64,000 nt of DNA from Pseudomonadota bacterium (GCA_021848465.1 JAJZUP010000006.1:1-64000); one strand, 5' to 3'. Shown: positions 18,715 through 27,823, numbered from the stretch's first letter. A program made the numbers and translations. The notes: generated by a model not told the origin, from the sequence alone.

Positions 18715-20862
18715 ATGCCAGCGCGCCAAACACCCCCGGTCTCTTGGTGGAGCAGCCTCTCACTGCACAACAAGCTGCAGATTCCCATCCAGCTGGTCTT
18801 GCTCGTCGCATTGCTGACAGCCCAATTCTGGGTCACCAACGAGTTCCGCAAGGAATTGTTGAGCCGGGCCGAGCGGCGCGCCATCGACAGCGCCGCGCAA
18901 GCCTTCTGGGGCCTGAACTCGATGATGCTGAATGGCAATATCCGCAATCCGGAAGCGCGCAAGGTTTATTTCATGAAAATGTCCGCACTGGACAACGTAA
19001 AAGACTTCCATATCGCGCGCGGCACCCCGGTACAGAACCAGTTTGGCCCCGGAATGCCCGAGGAGCAACCACGGGACGAGATGGATCGCCGCGCCCTGGC
19101 TTCCGGGCAAGTACAGACCTGGTACGCCAACGGGCCGGATTTTGCATTGCGCAAATTCGCCCGCAAGCCCGGAGACGTGTTGCGCGTAGTCGTCCCGTTT
19201 GCAGCCCGGCATGAATTCCATGGCACCAATTGCCTGGCATGCCATCACGTGGAGGAAGGCGCGATCAACGGCGCGGTCAGTATGACCATTGGCCTCGATA
19301 GCGAGCATAATGAACTGGTCAAGATACGCAGCCTCTTCACCATCGGACAGATCCTGCTGCAGATCACCCTGTTTTTCCTGATCCGGGCCTTCATCCATAC
19401 CGTGATCTATCCGGTAAGCCGGCTGGAGAAAACCATGCTGGCAATCGAGATTGACGGCAACCTGGACAAACGCGTGGACGTGCGCAGCGAGGATGAGGTC
19501 GGACATATTGCACAGGTGTTCAACAGCTTCCTGCAGCATATCGATTCGCTGCGCAAACAGCTGTCCGACAAGGTCGCCATGCTCGAGAAGTACCGCACCC
19601 GTTTGGAGGAAGAGCAACGCGTCGGCGGCTTCATCATGTCGCGCATGACGCAAATACCGGAATCGCTGGACCAGACCATCCACCACTATGTGCGCCCGGT
19701 CGAGCACCTGAGCGGGGACATCCTGATTGCCACGCGCGCACCGGATGGCACCCTCTATACCCTGCTTGCGGATGCGGTTGGACATGGTCTGTCCGCAGCC
19801 ATCAATGTGCTGCCGTTGTGCCACGCATTCTACGACCAGGCGGAAAAGGGATTTCCTGTCGAACAGATCGTCACCAGCCTGAACCAGTTGGTGCACAAAT
19901 TCATGCCGCCGGACCGTTTTGTCGCCGCCGCACTGATCGCCATCCACCCCGCGACGCGCGCAGTTCATGTCTGGAACGGCGGCATCCCGCCATTGCTGCT
20001 GCTCAACCGCCCCGGGGATCTGTTGCAGCGCTGGACCTCTAATCACTTGCCACTGGGCATCGCCTCAGACCTGGAATTTTCGGCAACAACAGCCAGCTAT
20101 ACATACCATGAAGATTGCCAGCTTTACCTGTTTTCGGACGGCCTGGTCGAAGCCAGCGATGCCCAAGGCAGGCCATTCGGCGAACCCCGCCTGCTGCAAC
20201 TCTTACCCGCAACCGCTTTTGAAGACCGTGCGCAAGCCGCCATCCAGGCAATTGAAACGCATTTGGACGGCCGCGCGGCGCACGATGACATTTCGCTTGC
20301 GATCATAACGCTATGCCTGCATGGTACTGACGGGCCAGCAATCATCTCTGCTCGTGACGAGCAGACGCAGGACGAATGGCACATCGCCATCCAGCTCGGC
20401 GCCGCCGAATTGAAATGCCTGGATGTGACAGCCATGCTCACCGAACTCCTCTCCCACATGCGATTGCAGCAGCGGGATGTGGCCGCCCTGTTTACCATCC
20501 TCTCGGAATTGCTCAATAACGCGCTGGATCATGGACTGTTGCAACTGGACTCATCCCTGAAACAGAGTCCCGATGGGTTCGAGGAATTCCTGTCCATGCG
20601 TGAAGCACGCTTGCAAGGCCTGCAACGGGGGAAAATCGAACTGGAAATTTTCCCGTTGCGCATTGCCGGCAAGCATGCCGTCCGGGTGCGCGTAGCCGAC
20701 AGCGGCAATGGTTTCAACCACAAGGATTACCTGGCCGCACCAGCGCTGCACAATAATACCGCCCTGTATGGACGCGGCATCACGCTGATCCGCACCCTTG
20801 CCCATCAACTTGAGTTCTCGGCCAAGGGCAATGAAGTCGTTGCCACCTATCTGTGCAGCTAA
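18715..20862 (+). CDS. Membrane sensor PP2C phosphatase / HATPase kinase with periplasmic CxxCH (heme c-like) domain
   Basis: A 715-residue protein. Membrane segment at ~21-41; periplasmic domain with NCLACHH, i.e. CxxCH at residues 173-177 (nt 19231-19245), resembling the DUF3365/Tll0287-like heme c sensor family; membrane segment at ~208-230; HAMP; short coiled coil; SpoIIE-type PP2C phosphatase from ~323 with its metal-binding aspartates (SGDILIA, ADAVGHGLS, FSDGLVEA, AHDDIS); then an HATPase domain (ELLNNALDHG, ADSGNGF, GRGI) to the end. Having phosphatase and anti-sigma-type kinase in one chain matches the HsbR/CrsR style of partner-switch regulator, but with a transmembrane heme sensor in place of a receiver. 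The start at 18715, 7 bases after cheD2, lacks a strong ribosome site, suggesting coupling. Confidence 0.88.
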   Translation: MPARQTPPVSWWSSLSLHNKLQIPIQLVLLVALLTAQFWVTNEFRKELLSRAERRAIDSAAQAFWGLNSMMLNGNIRNPEARKVYFMKMSALDNVKDFHIARGTPVQNQFGPGMPEEQPRDEMDRRALASGQVQTWYANGPDFALRKFARKPGDVLRVVVPFAARHEFHGTNCLACHHVEEGAINGAVSMTIGLDSEHNELVKIRSLFTIGQILLQITLFFLIRAFIHTVIYPVSRLEKTMLAIEIDGNLDKRVDVRSEDEVGHIAQVFNSFLQHIDSLRKQLSDKVAMLEKYRTRLEEEQRVGGFIMSRMTQIPESLDQTIHHYVRPVEHLSGDILIATRAPDGTLYTLLADAVGHGLSAAINVLPLCHAFYDQAEKGFPVEQIVTSLNQLVHKFMPPDRFVAAALIAIHPATRAVHVWNGGIPPLLLLNRPGDLLQRWTSNHLPLGIASDLEFSATTASYTYHEDCQLYLFSDGLVEASDAQGRPFGEPRLLQLLPATAFEDRAQAAIQAIETHLDGRAAHDDISLAIITLCLHGTDGPAIISARDEQTQDEWHIAIQLGAAELKCLDVTAMLTELLSHMRLQQRDVAALFTILSELLNNALDHGLLQLDSSLKQSPDGFEEFLSMREARLQGLQRGKIELEIFPLRIAGKHAVRVRVADSGNGFNHKDYLAAPALHNNTALYGRGITLIRTLAHQLEFSAKGNEVVATYLCS

Positions 20863-20911
20863 GGCACAATACGAGTATGCAGGAACATACCCCCGATCGA
20901 ATCAAAAAATC

Positions 20912-22756
20912 ATGCGCAACAACCAACCTGTCACCAATGCCGAATATCTGATTCCGGATGAAATGATCCTGGTGTCGCGCACGGATTTGCGCGGCACCAT
21001 CATCTATTGCAACAAGGCGTTTTGCGAAGCATCAGGATTTTCCGAGGCCGAGTTGCTGGGCCAGCCGCACAACATCGTCAGGCATCCGGATATGCCCCAG
21101 CGCACCTTTGCCGACTTGTGGGAGAAGGTCGCGGAAAAAAAGGTCTGGCACGGCGTGCTGAAGAACCGGCGCAAGAACGGCGATTACTACTGGGTGGATG
21201 CCAATATCTCGCCCTATTTTGAAGACGGACAACATGCCGGCTACCTGTCCCTGCGCTACCAGGCATCCAGAGAGCAAATTGCCAAAGCCGCCAAACACTA
21301 CGGCTCGATACTCCAGGGCAAGCTGTTGCCGCTCTTTACCAACAAGCCCGACAAGGATTATGTCGCGCGCCTGCAGCAGCGGCTCGCGGAAAAAATCGTG
21401 GCCCAGGAAAACTACCTGGAGCTGCATGAACAAGAGCAACGCGTCGCCTCGGGCTACTTGAGCAAACTGATCACGCTGAACAAGTTGCGCGATGCCTCTG
21501 TCCAGTTCCACCTGAAACCTGCCGCCAATTTCAGTGGCGACCTGATCGCGATCGCGCGCACTCCGGACAATCGCCTGCACCTGCTGCTGGCAGACAGCAC
21601 CGGTCACGGCCTGTCTGCCGCCCTGGCCGGCATGCCGATGATCCACCCGTTCTATTCGATGACCAGCAAGGGCTTCAACATCCAGGCGATTGCCCGGGAA
21701 ATGAACCGAAAAGTCTGGGAGGTCCTGCCCGTCAGTCATTTCGTAGCAGCCATCCTGGTCTCGATCGACACTGTCAGCCAGATGGTTGAGGTGTGGAGCG
21801 GGGGCTGCCCGCCCCCGGTGATTCTGGATGGACGCGGCGAATGCGTTTACCGGTTCAAGCCTCGCCACCTGGCAATGGGCATCCTGTCCCCGGACCAGTT
21901 CGATGCTTCGGTTGAGTATTATTCTTACGAGGATGACCGCTACAGCCTGTTGATGTATTCCGACGGTGTCACCGATTTAAAAAATGCTGACGGCGAACAG
22001 TTCGGCCTGCAGCGTTTGCTGGAGTCGGCGCAGGAAGTCAATGCGGAACAGCGCTGGCAAAACATCCTGCATGCAATTGCCGATCATGCCGACAATTCGG
22101 CCGGACTCAACCATGACGACATTGCAATCATGTCCGCGCAATTCAAATATCATGGCCTGAAACCCCCGCGCAAGGAAAGCTCACCGCAGCCTGTGCATGC
22201 CATCGAACTCGGCACCAGCGTATGGCAATTTGCTTTGACGCTGGACATCGAACAGATCCGCAAGCTCGACGTCGTGCCACTGCTGCTGGATATTGTGCAG
22301 CAGATCGAGCGGGATCGGGAACGCGGCGGGGAAATTTTCATGATCCTGTCGGAGCTTTTCAACAATGCGCTGGATCACGGCCTGCTCAAGCTTGACTCAG
22401 GATTGAAGCATCATGAAGACGGCATGGAAAAATACTATGAAGAGCGCGCCAGCCGCCTTGCCGGACTCAAGACCGGCCGCATCCAGCTCTTCATGGAAAA
22501 AATCACCGCTCCGACGCAGAAAGCCGTGTTGCGTATCCGCATGAAAGACAGCGGCAAGGGTTTCGATTACCAAGCCTTCGCAGCAAGAAGCGCCACGCCC
22601 GGCCAATTCCATGGTCGCGGCATCCTGCTGCTGCAAAGCGTCTGCCGCAGCGTACACTTCCTCGGCAACGGCTCTGAGGTTGAAATCGAATTCGACCTTC
22701 CGGAAGAAGCTCAGTCAAACAAGTCGTCGCGCTCGCCGGGCGCGTTGATCAACTGA
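20912..22756 (+). CDS. Aer-like PAS - PP2C phosphatase - HATPase kinase
   Basis: A 614-residue soluble protein. Residues ~8-120 are an Aer-type PAS ([30 protein letters not shown]), probably flavin-binding. A linker helix leads to a SpoIIE PP2C domain from ~200 ([31 protein letters not shown]) and an HATPase from ~440 ([21 protein letters not shown]). The phosphatase and kinase halves are clearly paralogous to the preceding gene, so the pair differs mainly in sensor: cytoplasmic PAS here, periplasmic heme there. Both likely act on the STAS protein at 16860. The gene starts 50 bases after its neighbour and its 3' end overlaps the convergent ttcA by 46 bases. Confidence 0.87.
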   Translation: MRNNQPVTNAEYLIPDEMILVSRTDLRGTIIYCNKAFCEASGFSEAELLGQPHNIVRHPDMPQRTFADLWEKVAEKKVWHGVLKNRRKNGDYYWVDANISPYFEDGQHAGYLSLRYQASREQIAKAAKHYGSILQGKLLPLFTNKPDKDYVARLQQRLAEKIVAQENYLELHEQEQRVASGYLSKLITLNKLRDASVQFHLKPAANFSGDLIAIARTPDNRLHLLLADSTGHGLSAALAGMPMIHPFYSMTSKGFNIQAIAREMNRKVWEVLPVSHFVAAILVSIDTVSQMVEVWSGGCPPPVILDGRGECVYRFKPRHLAMGILSPDQFDASVEYYSYEDDRYSLLMYSDGVTDLKNADGEQFGLQRLLESAQEVNAEQRWQNILHAIADHADNSAGLNHDDIAIMSAQFKYHGLKPPRKESSPQPVHAIELGTSVWQFALTLDIEQIRKLDVVPLLLDIVQQIERDRERGGEIFMILSELFNNALDHGLLKLDSGLKHHEDGMEKYYEERASRLAGLKTGRIQLFMEKITAPTQKAVLRIRMKDSGKGFDYQAFAARSATPGQFHGRGILLLQSVCRSVHFLGNGSEVEIEFDLPEEAQSNKSSRSPGALIN

Positions 22757-23553
22757 AGTCCCTGAAAGTCGAACAGGCCTGCATCGAGCAAGTGCGAAGG
22801 GCGCACATTCTGCATGGCGGTAAAGATGGTCTGCGTGCGCCCCGGATAGCGGCTCTCCCACTCGTGCAGCATCTGCTTGATGTTCTGACGTTGCAGGTTC
22901 TCCTGCGAGCCGCACAGGTTGCACGGGATGATGGGAAACTCCATGCCGCGCGCGTAGCGCGCAATGTCCTTCTCGGCGCAATAGGCAAGCGGGCGGATCA
23001 CGATGTGGTCGCCCTTGTCGGTCACCAGCTTGGGCGGCATGGCCTTCAGTTTGCCGCCAAAGAACATGTTGAGGAACAGTGTCTCCACCATGTCGTCGCG
23101 GTGATGTCCCAATGCGATCTTGTTCGCGCCCAGCTCGCCGGCCACCTTGTAGATGATGCCGCGGCGCAAACGCGAACACAGCGAACAGGTGGTCTTACCC
23201 TCGGGGATCTTCTGTTTGACGATGGAGTAGGTGTCCTGCGTCTCGATATGGAAATCGACGCCGATGGATTTGAGGTAATTCGGCAGCACATCGGCAGGGA
23301 ATCCCGGCTGCTTCTGGTCCAGGTTCATCGCCACGATCTTGAAATCGATAGGCGCGCGCTTCTGCAAGGTGCGCAGGATGTCGAGCAGGGTGTAAGAGTC
23401 CTTGCCGCCGGACAGGCACACCATCACGGTATCGCCTTCCTCGATCATGTTGAAGTCGGCGATGGCCTTGCCCACCTGATGCTCCAGCCTGCCCTTGAGT
23501 CGGTTGAAGTTGGTGGAGTGGTGCTCGAAATGGATGGGTTGAGTATCGTTCAT
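22711..23553 (-). CDS. ttcA: tRNA 2-thiocytidine synthetase TtcA
   Basis: A 280-residue ATP-dependent enzyme that makes 2-thiocytidine at position 32 of some tRNAs. It shows the PP-loop SGGKDS that binds ATP, and the cysteine pairs of the Fe-S site in [10 protein letters not shown] and [14 protein letters not shown]. Length is near that usual for the family. The gene is monocistronic-looking; its leader holds an inverted-repeat element (23576-23653). The last 46 bases overlap the end of the convergent PAS-PP2C gene, a tight packing that leaves no room for an ordinary terminator. Confidence 0.95.
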   Translation of the reverse strand: MNDTQPIHFEHHSTNFNRLKGRLEHQVGKAIADFNMIEEGDTVMVCLSGGKDSYTLLDILRTLQKRAPIDFKIVAMNLDQKQPGFPADVLPNYLKSIGVDFHIETQDTYSIVKQKIPEGKTTCSLCSRLRRGIIYKVAGELGANKIALGHHRDDMVETLFLNMFFGGKLKAMPPKLVTDKGDHIVIRPLAYCAEKDIARYARGMEFPIIPCNLCGSQENLQRQNIKQMLHEWESRYPGRTQTIFTAMQNVRPSHLLDAGLFDFQGLQLINAPGERDDLFD

Positions 23554-23575
23554 ATGTATACAGTCAAAAGCAATT

Positions 23576-23653
23576 TGCCACGGAGAACACAGAGAAGACA
23601 GCTGTTTATCTCATGGATGCAGGTTTCTCTGCGGTCTCCGTGAACTCTGTGGC
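23576..23653. repeat. Imperfect inverted repeat in the ttcA leader
   Basis: The left arm (from 23576, TTGCCACGGAGAACACAGAG) and the reverse complement of the right arm (to 23653, GCCACAGAGTTCACGGAGAC) share a GCCAC-GGAG-CAGAG pattern. The arms enclose about 26 bases. It looks like a short dispersed palindromic element rather than a regulatory site; its copy number in the genome cannot be judged from this window. Confidence 0.45.
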
Positions 23654-23670
23654 CATCATGGTTTAAGGTT

Positions 23671-24411
23671 TCACAGATTGATGCTGCGCCCGCCATCCAC
23701 CGCAATCACCTGCCCGGTGATATAAGGCGCGTCTTCCAGCAGGAATTTCACGGTGCGGGCGATGTCGTCGGGCTCGCCTTCGCGTTTCAGCAGCGTGTGC
23801 GCAACAATCCGGTTGCGTTGCGCCTCATCCTGCCAGTCATCGCTCTCCGGCCAGATGATCACGCCGGGCGCCACTGCATTCACGCGCACGTCCGGCGCGA
23901 GCTCCTGAGCCAGTCCCTTGGTCAATGCCACCAGGCCGGCCTTGGCGGCGCTGTACAGGATATGCCCATGCATTGGGCGTTCCGCATGAATATCGGCAAT
24001 ATTGACGATCGCGCCGTTGCAGCGTTTCAGCTCATCCGCCGCGGCTTGGGCAAGAAACAGTGGCGCCTTCAGGTTGGTGCCGAGCAAATCGTCCCATTGC
24101 CGTTCGTTGATCGCGGCCAGCGGCGTCGCATAAAAACTGGAGGCATTATTCACCAGCGCATCCAGACGGCCGAAATGCTGCACCGCATCGCCCACCATCT
24201 TTTTCAAGGCCGCCTGGTCGAGCAAATCCGCTTGTACGCAAATCGCCGACCCTTGGCGTAGTTGCTCCAGGCTGGCGCGCAATGCCAGCGCTTCATAAAT
24301 GGAACTGCGATAGTGGATCACCAGGTTGGCGCCCGCCGCATGCAAGCGACGGCAAATTGCTGCGCCCACGCGCTTGGCGCCCCCAGTCACCAATATGACT
24401 TTGCCTTGCAT
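23671..24411 (-). CDS. Short-chain dehydrogenase, pteridine reductase (FolM) type
   Basis: A 246-residue NAD(P)-dependent reductase. The nucleotide-binding start VTGGAKRVGAAICRRL has the TGGxKR form typical of pteridine reductases, and the catalytic Tyr-Lys is in YSAAKAGL. The C-terminus YITGQVIAVDGGRSI is typical of the SDR fold. It probably reduces dihydrofolate or dihydromonapterin. ATG 24411 with GGGGA upstream is preferred; a GTG at 24423 would add four residues. It starts divergently 46 bases from the methyltransferase gene. Confidence 0.8.
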   Translation of the reverse strand: MQGKVILVTGGAKRVGAAICRRLHAAGANLVIHYRSSIYEALALRASLEQLRQGSAICVQADLLDQAALKKMVGDAVQHFGRLDALVNNASSFYATPLAAINERQWDDLLGTNLKAPLFLAQAAADELKRCNGAIVNIADIHAERPMHGHILYSAAKAGLVALTKGLAQELAPDVRVNAVAPGVIIWPESDDWQDEAQRNRIVAHTLLKREGEPDDIARTVKFLLEDAPYITGQVIAVDGGRSINL

Positions 24412-24457
24412 CGCATTCCCCACTAAACTCTCCGAAACGTTTCAATTATACCTGACC

Positions 24458-25609
24458 ATGCCTGCCGACTTGCCGCCTCCTTCCACCGAGGCAATCGCCC
24501 ACAGCAACACGCTCTGTTCGCTCATCCACCAGGAAATCAACCGGAACGGCGGCTGGATTTCTTTTGCGCGCTTCATGGAGATGGCGTTATACGCTCCGGG
24601 GCTCGGGTATTACGCGGCAGGAGCGCGCAAATTCGGCGCCGCCGGCGACTTTGTCACTGCGCCTGAGTTATCCGCGCTGTTTGGCCGCACGCTGGCACGG
24701 CAGCTCATTGAAATCACGCAGGCCAGCGCCCCCCACATTCTTGAGCTCGGCGCCGGAAGCGGAAAACTGGCGGTGGACATCCTGCTCGAATTGCAACGGC
24801 TGGATGCCCTGCCGGATAGTTACCTCATTCTTGAACTCAGTGCGGATTTGCGCGAACGCCAGCGTGCTCTGATCGCGACCCAGCTGCCCGCGCTGGCAGA
24901 CCGGGTGCGCTGGCTCGACGCTCTGCCGCAGGATTTTCGTGGCGCCATCATTGCCAACGAAGTGCTTGATGCCGTACCAGTGCATCTGATCCAGCACTCA
25001 GCCGGGAATTTTGTCGAACGCGGCGTTACCAGCCTGGACGGCGAGTTCGCCTGGGCAGATCAGCCGCTGAGCGAATCGCTGGCCGCATCCTTGCCGGGAA
25101 TCGACCTGCCGGACGACTATCTGACTGAAATCTCGCCGGCCGCAGCTGCCCTCGTGGCAAGCCTGTGCAAGTGCCTTGCGCAGGGCGGGCTGATCTTCAT
25201 CGACTACGGCTTTGGCGCACGCGAGTATTACCATCCGCAACGCACCTGCGGCACCTTGATGTGCCATTACCGGCACCACGCGCATGACAACCCGTTCCTC
25301 TATCCGGGACTGCAGGATATTACGGCGCACGTGGATTTCACTGCGGTGGCGGACGCCGCTGTCAAGCATGGTGCGCATTTTCTTGGTTATACAACGCAGG
25401 CGTACTTCCTGTTGAATAACGGCATTCTCGATTTCATGAAGGAGGTTTCGCCGGAGAATCCCTCCGCGTATTTGCCGCTTTCCGCGCAGTTCCAGAAATT
25501 GACCAGCCCGGCCGAAATGGGCGAACTGTTCAAGGTCATTGCACTGGGGAAAAACCTGCAAATCCCGCTGCGCGGATTTGAGCGCGGGGATTTCTCCCGT
25601 CTGCTGTAA
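24458..25609 (+). CDS. MidA-like SAM-dependent methyltransferase
   Basis: A 383-residue protein of the MidA/NDUFAF7 (DUF185) family. Recognisable segments are YAPGLGYYAAGARKFGAAGDF.TAPELS near the N-terminus, the SAM loop LELGAGSGKLAVDIL, and IIANEVLDAVPVH; the mitochondrial relative methylates an arginine of complex I. The start at 24458 is used because the reading frame further upstream overlaps the divergent reductase and has no homology. The bacterial substrate is not known to me. It is followed after 3 bases by a DNA glycosylase gene, so the two are probably co-transcribed. Confidence 0.86.
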   Translation: MPADLPPPSTEAIAHSNTLCSLIHQEINRNGGWISFARFMEMALYAPGLGYYAAGARKFGAAGDFVTAPELSALFGRTLARQLIEITQASAPHILELGAGSGKLAVDILLELQRLDALPDSYLILELSADLRERQRALIATQLPALADRVRWLDALPQDFRGAIIANEVLDAVPVHLIQHSAGNFVERGVTSLDGEFAWADQPLSESLAASLPGIDLPDDYLTEISPAAAALVASLCKCLAQGGLIFIDYGFGAREYYHPQRTCGTLMCHYRHHAHDNPFLYPGLQDITAHVDFTAVADAAVKHGAHFLGYTTQAYFLLNNGILDFMKEVSPENPSAYLPLSAQFQKLTSPAEMGELFKVIALGKNLQIPLRGFERGDFSRLL

Positions 25610-25612
25610 TTT

Positions 25613-26104
25613 ATGCCCGGCATCGCCTGTTTCGCCCCCGTGGCATCCCCGGATGCGCGCATCCTGATCCTCGGCAGCATGCCCGGCAGGAAATCCCTGG
25701 AGCAGGCGCAATACTATGCCCACCCGGCAAATGCATTCTGGAAAATCATGGGCGCGCTGTATGGCGCTACGCCCTCCCTCCCCTATCCGGCACGGCTGGA
25801 AAAACTGACCTCATCCGGCATCGCGCTCTGGGACGTGCTGTCCTCATGCGAACGCCTCAGCAGCATGGATGCGCATATCCGCAATGAAACCGCCAATGAC
25901 TTCACGCAGTTCTTTGCCACGCATCCACGCATCGGAGACATCTACTTCAACGGCAGCAAGGCTCAGCAATGTTTCCAGAAGCTGGTATTGGGAAAACAGC
26001 AATTGCCGTCACTCAGCCTGCACCGCCTGCCGTCCACCAGCCCGGCACTCGCTGGCTTGAGTTTCGAGGAAAAGCTTGCCGCGTGGCAATGCCTGCTGGC
26101 CTGA
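25613..26104 (+). CDS. DNA-deoxyinosine (hypoxanthine) glycosylase, UDG superfamily
   Basis: A 163-residue enzyme of the UDG superfamily. The motif-1-like stretch ILGSMPGRKSLEQAQYYAHPANAFWK and the late LPSTSPALA segment match the family of deoxyinosine glycosylases that remove deaminated adenine from DNA. It lies 3 bases after the MidA-like gene. Related alternatives are mismatch-specific Mug-type uracil glycosylases, but the YYAHPxNAFW signature favours the hypoxanthine branch. Confidence 0.82.
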   Translation: MPGIACFAPVASPDARILILGSMPGRKSLEQAQYYAHPANAFWKIMGALYGATPSLPYPARLEKLTSSGIALWDVLSSCERLSSMDAHIRNETANDFTQFFATHPRIGDIYFNGSKAQQCFQKLVLGKQQLPSLSLHRLPSTSPALAGLSFEEKLAAWQCLLA

Positions 26105-26119
26105 CGGCCGCGGCCCCAG

Positions 26120-26671
26120 TCACTCAAACGGCGTTTCGGTTGCGAACACTTCCATGACGAGGGAGAAATAACCGTACAGCACCTGGGACTGCTCATCCTC
26201 AGCCAGCGTGTACATGGCGAACCGTATATCGATGAATTGCACGCCCGGTTCGCTCAAGATCAGCTCTTGTCCCTGGAAGCTTGCTTCCGCCTCCACAGGA
26301 GGAACTCCGCCATGAACGGATTGCGGATCGGGCCGCACTGCGTGAGCCAGCGTTACCCAGTCGGTAAACGACGACTCGCCATCCATCTGGTTGACCTGGT
26401 AGACGATGACAGCATCATCGGAATTATTGCTGACGGACGTTGCCCGGAAAACCAATGTGCTGCCGAATTCGATCAGCAAGCCCTCGCATTCGGAAGCGCC
26501 CTCGGGCTCATCGCGCATGCCGGAATAAATCGCAAACACGCAGCTAGGGTCGACCGGTACCGGGCTCAACTCATATTCGCCGGCCGCGGCATAGTTCTTT
26601 TTGATGTACTCCGTATCAATAACCAGCAGGATATTGATCGTGTTTGTTTCCCTGCCCGGTTCTGCATGCAT
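26120..26671 (-). CDS. PixA/AidA-family protein
   Basis: A 183-residue protein. The N-terminal INILLVIDTEYIKKNY and the later FIDIRFAMYTL segment are typical of the PixA inclusion-body / AidA family, described from Xenorhabdus crystalline inclusions and from quorum-sensing regulated Burkholderia proteins; the biochemical role remains unclear. The ATG at 26671 is chosen because AGGGGG lies just upstream; the open frame runs much further upstream (to 27178) but overlaps the regulator gene. It follows the TolB-like regulator by 118 bases on the same strand and may be controlled by it. The last bases are convergent with the glycosylase gene. Confidence 0.72.
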   Translation of the reverse strand: MHAEPGRETNTINILLVIDTEYIKKNYAAAGEYELSPVPVDPSCVFAIYSGMRDEPEGASECEGLLIEFGSTLVFRATSVSNNSDDAVIVYQVNQMDGESSFTDWVTLAHAVRPDPQSVHGGVPPVEAEASFQGQELILSEPGVQFIDIRFAMYTLAEDEQSQVLYGYFSLVMEVFATETPFE

Positions 26672-26789
26672 ACACGCCCCCTGAATACACTGACCGCCAG
26701 ACCAGTCCAGGCGTGCCTGGTCGACCGCCTGCGCAGCTCGCATACTATGCCAAAATGCATTGCTCTTGTTACCCTGAATACAACCGGAC

Positions 26790-27605
26790 TTAATGCGGCA
26801 GGAACGCCGCGAGACTCTGGCAAATTGTCCGCGCCCATTCCTCCTGGTGCGCAATCTCCAGAGGCGCCCTGCTCCGAAACTGGTCTGACCACACAACACA
26901 ACCGCTCTGCACATCAATGAAGCGGATGGTTGCCTTGATATTGCCAGACTCAAGTTGCACCCCGCCTTCGAGCCGGTGATGCGGCCTCGATCCCGGCTCA
27001 TTCCATGCGGAACCTGTCTTTTCCGGGGAAATATCCGTCTGCTGGAGCACAACTGCCTTGCCATACACCTGGAACAGGGTATGAACAACTTCATCATGCA
27101 AACCCGATGCATATGTCCGGCACTCGTCGCCGAGCGAAATGCTCTTGAATGGGTACACCATAACCGTTGACCCGCCATCCCGCCCCGTGCTCATTTCCAT
27201 TCTGCGCCGGATAACCGGCATGTACTTACCGAGCGGAATTTCAATCTCGACATCGACCGTATCGGCAAAATTCCGGTAGAAGCTCTTGAGCCTGTTGCGC
27301 AAACGTCCGACCTGGACCCGGACAATCGGGTCTTCACTGGTGCTGTATGTCGATGGGTTACGCTTGAATACCTGCAGACCGATCGCGTATTCGCTGGTCT
27401 CCCGCACCCGGCCTTCGACAGCTTTTTCAATCAGGAAAGCCAGCAGGCGGCACATCCGGGGGGCCTGCTGGAACACCCGGCTTGCCATGATGCGGTTGCA
27501 TGCCGACCATATTTCCTCAGCGCGAATGTCGGTGGCAACACCCACTTGACCGGCAGTATGCCCCCCCCTTCGATCAATCATATCGTCATTCATGGTCTGA
27601 TCCAT
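26790..27605 (-). CDS. TolB-like regulator with N-terminal DNA-binding-type domain
   Basis: A 271-residue protein. Residues ~30-125 carry a conserved block often found at the start of adenylate-cyclase or TPR regulators (ASRVFQQAPRMCRLLAFLIE, SEYAIGLQVFKRNP, DPIVRVQVGRLRNRLKSFYR, IEIPLGKYMP), thought to act as a winged-helix-like module. The rest resembles the TolB N-terminal/FlgO-like fold (VMVYPFKSIS, ASGLHDEVVHTLFQV, GGVQLESGNIKATIRFIDVQSG). The usual TPR tail is absent. Start is uncertain: ATGs at 27605, 27593 and 27581 are possible. A run of eight G residues lies in the first codons (27561-27568), a potential slippage site. Confidence 0.7.
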   Translation of the reverse strand: MDQTMNDDMIDRRGGHTAGQVGVATDIRAEEIWSACNRIMASRVFQQAPRMCRLLAFLIEKAVEGRVRETSEYAIGLQVFKRNPSTYSTSEDPIVRVQVGRLRNRLKSFYRNFADTVDVEIEIPLGKYMPVIRRRMEMSTGRDGGSTVMVYPFKSISLGDECRTYASGLHDEVVHTLFQVYGKAVVLQQTDISPEKTGSAWNEPGSRPHHRLEGGVQLESGNIKATIRFIDVQSGCVVWSDQFRSRAPLEIAHQEEWARTICQSLAAFLPH

Positions 27606-27766
27606 ATGTTCACCAACCTTGATTGCATCACAGAAAATTGCTGCAACTCCGGGAAATCGGCGCTGACCATTATCGGCAAAATTGATACCCGCGCGTAACC
27701 TAGCTATCCAGATAGGCATGACACTCTTCTCCATTCCCACATGCCGACCTGACTGCACTCACGCGA

Positions 27767-27795
27767 TTAACTCTTTGCAGCATTCTGGGTAAAAT
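27767..27795 (+). promoter_or_regulatory. Sigma-70-like promoter for the response regulator gene
   Basis: TTAACT (27767-27772), a 17-base spacer, and TAAAAT (27790-27795), 28 bases ahead of the ATG at 27824. It matches the consensus at 4 of 6 and 5 of 6 positions. Confidence 0.4.
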
Positions 27796-27823
27796 CTGGA
27801 CACGACTTCCCAAGCTTGCGCAC

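Noticed and set aside
26671..27178. N-terminal extension of the PixA-type gene
   Set aside because: It overlaps the regulator in another frame, has no homology, and a good ribosome site lies before 26671.
27671..27678. GCCGATAA on the minus strand as a second sigma-28 promoter
   Set aside because: The -10 part is perfect but no TAAA lies 15 bases upstream, so a chance match cannot be excluded.
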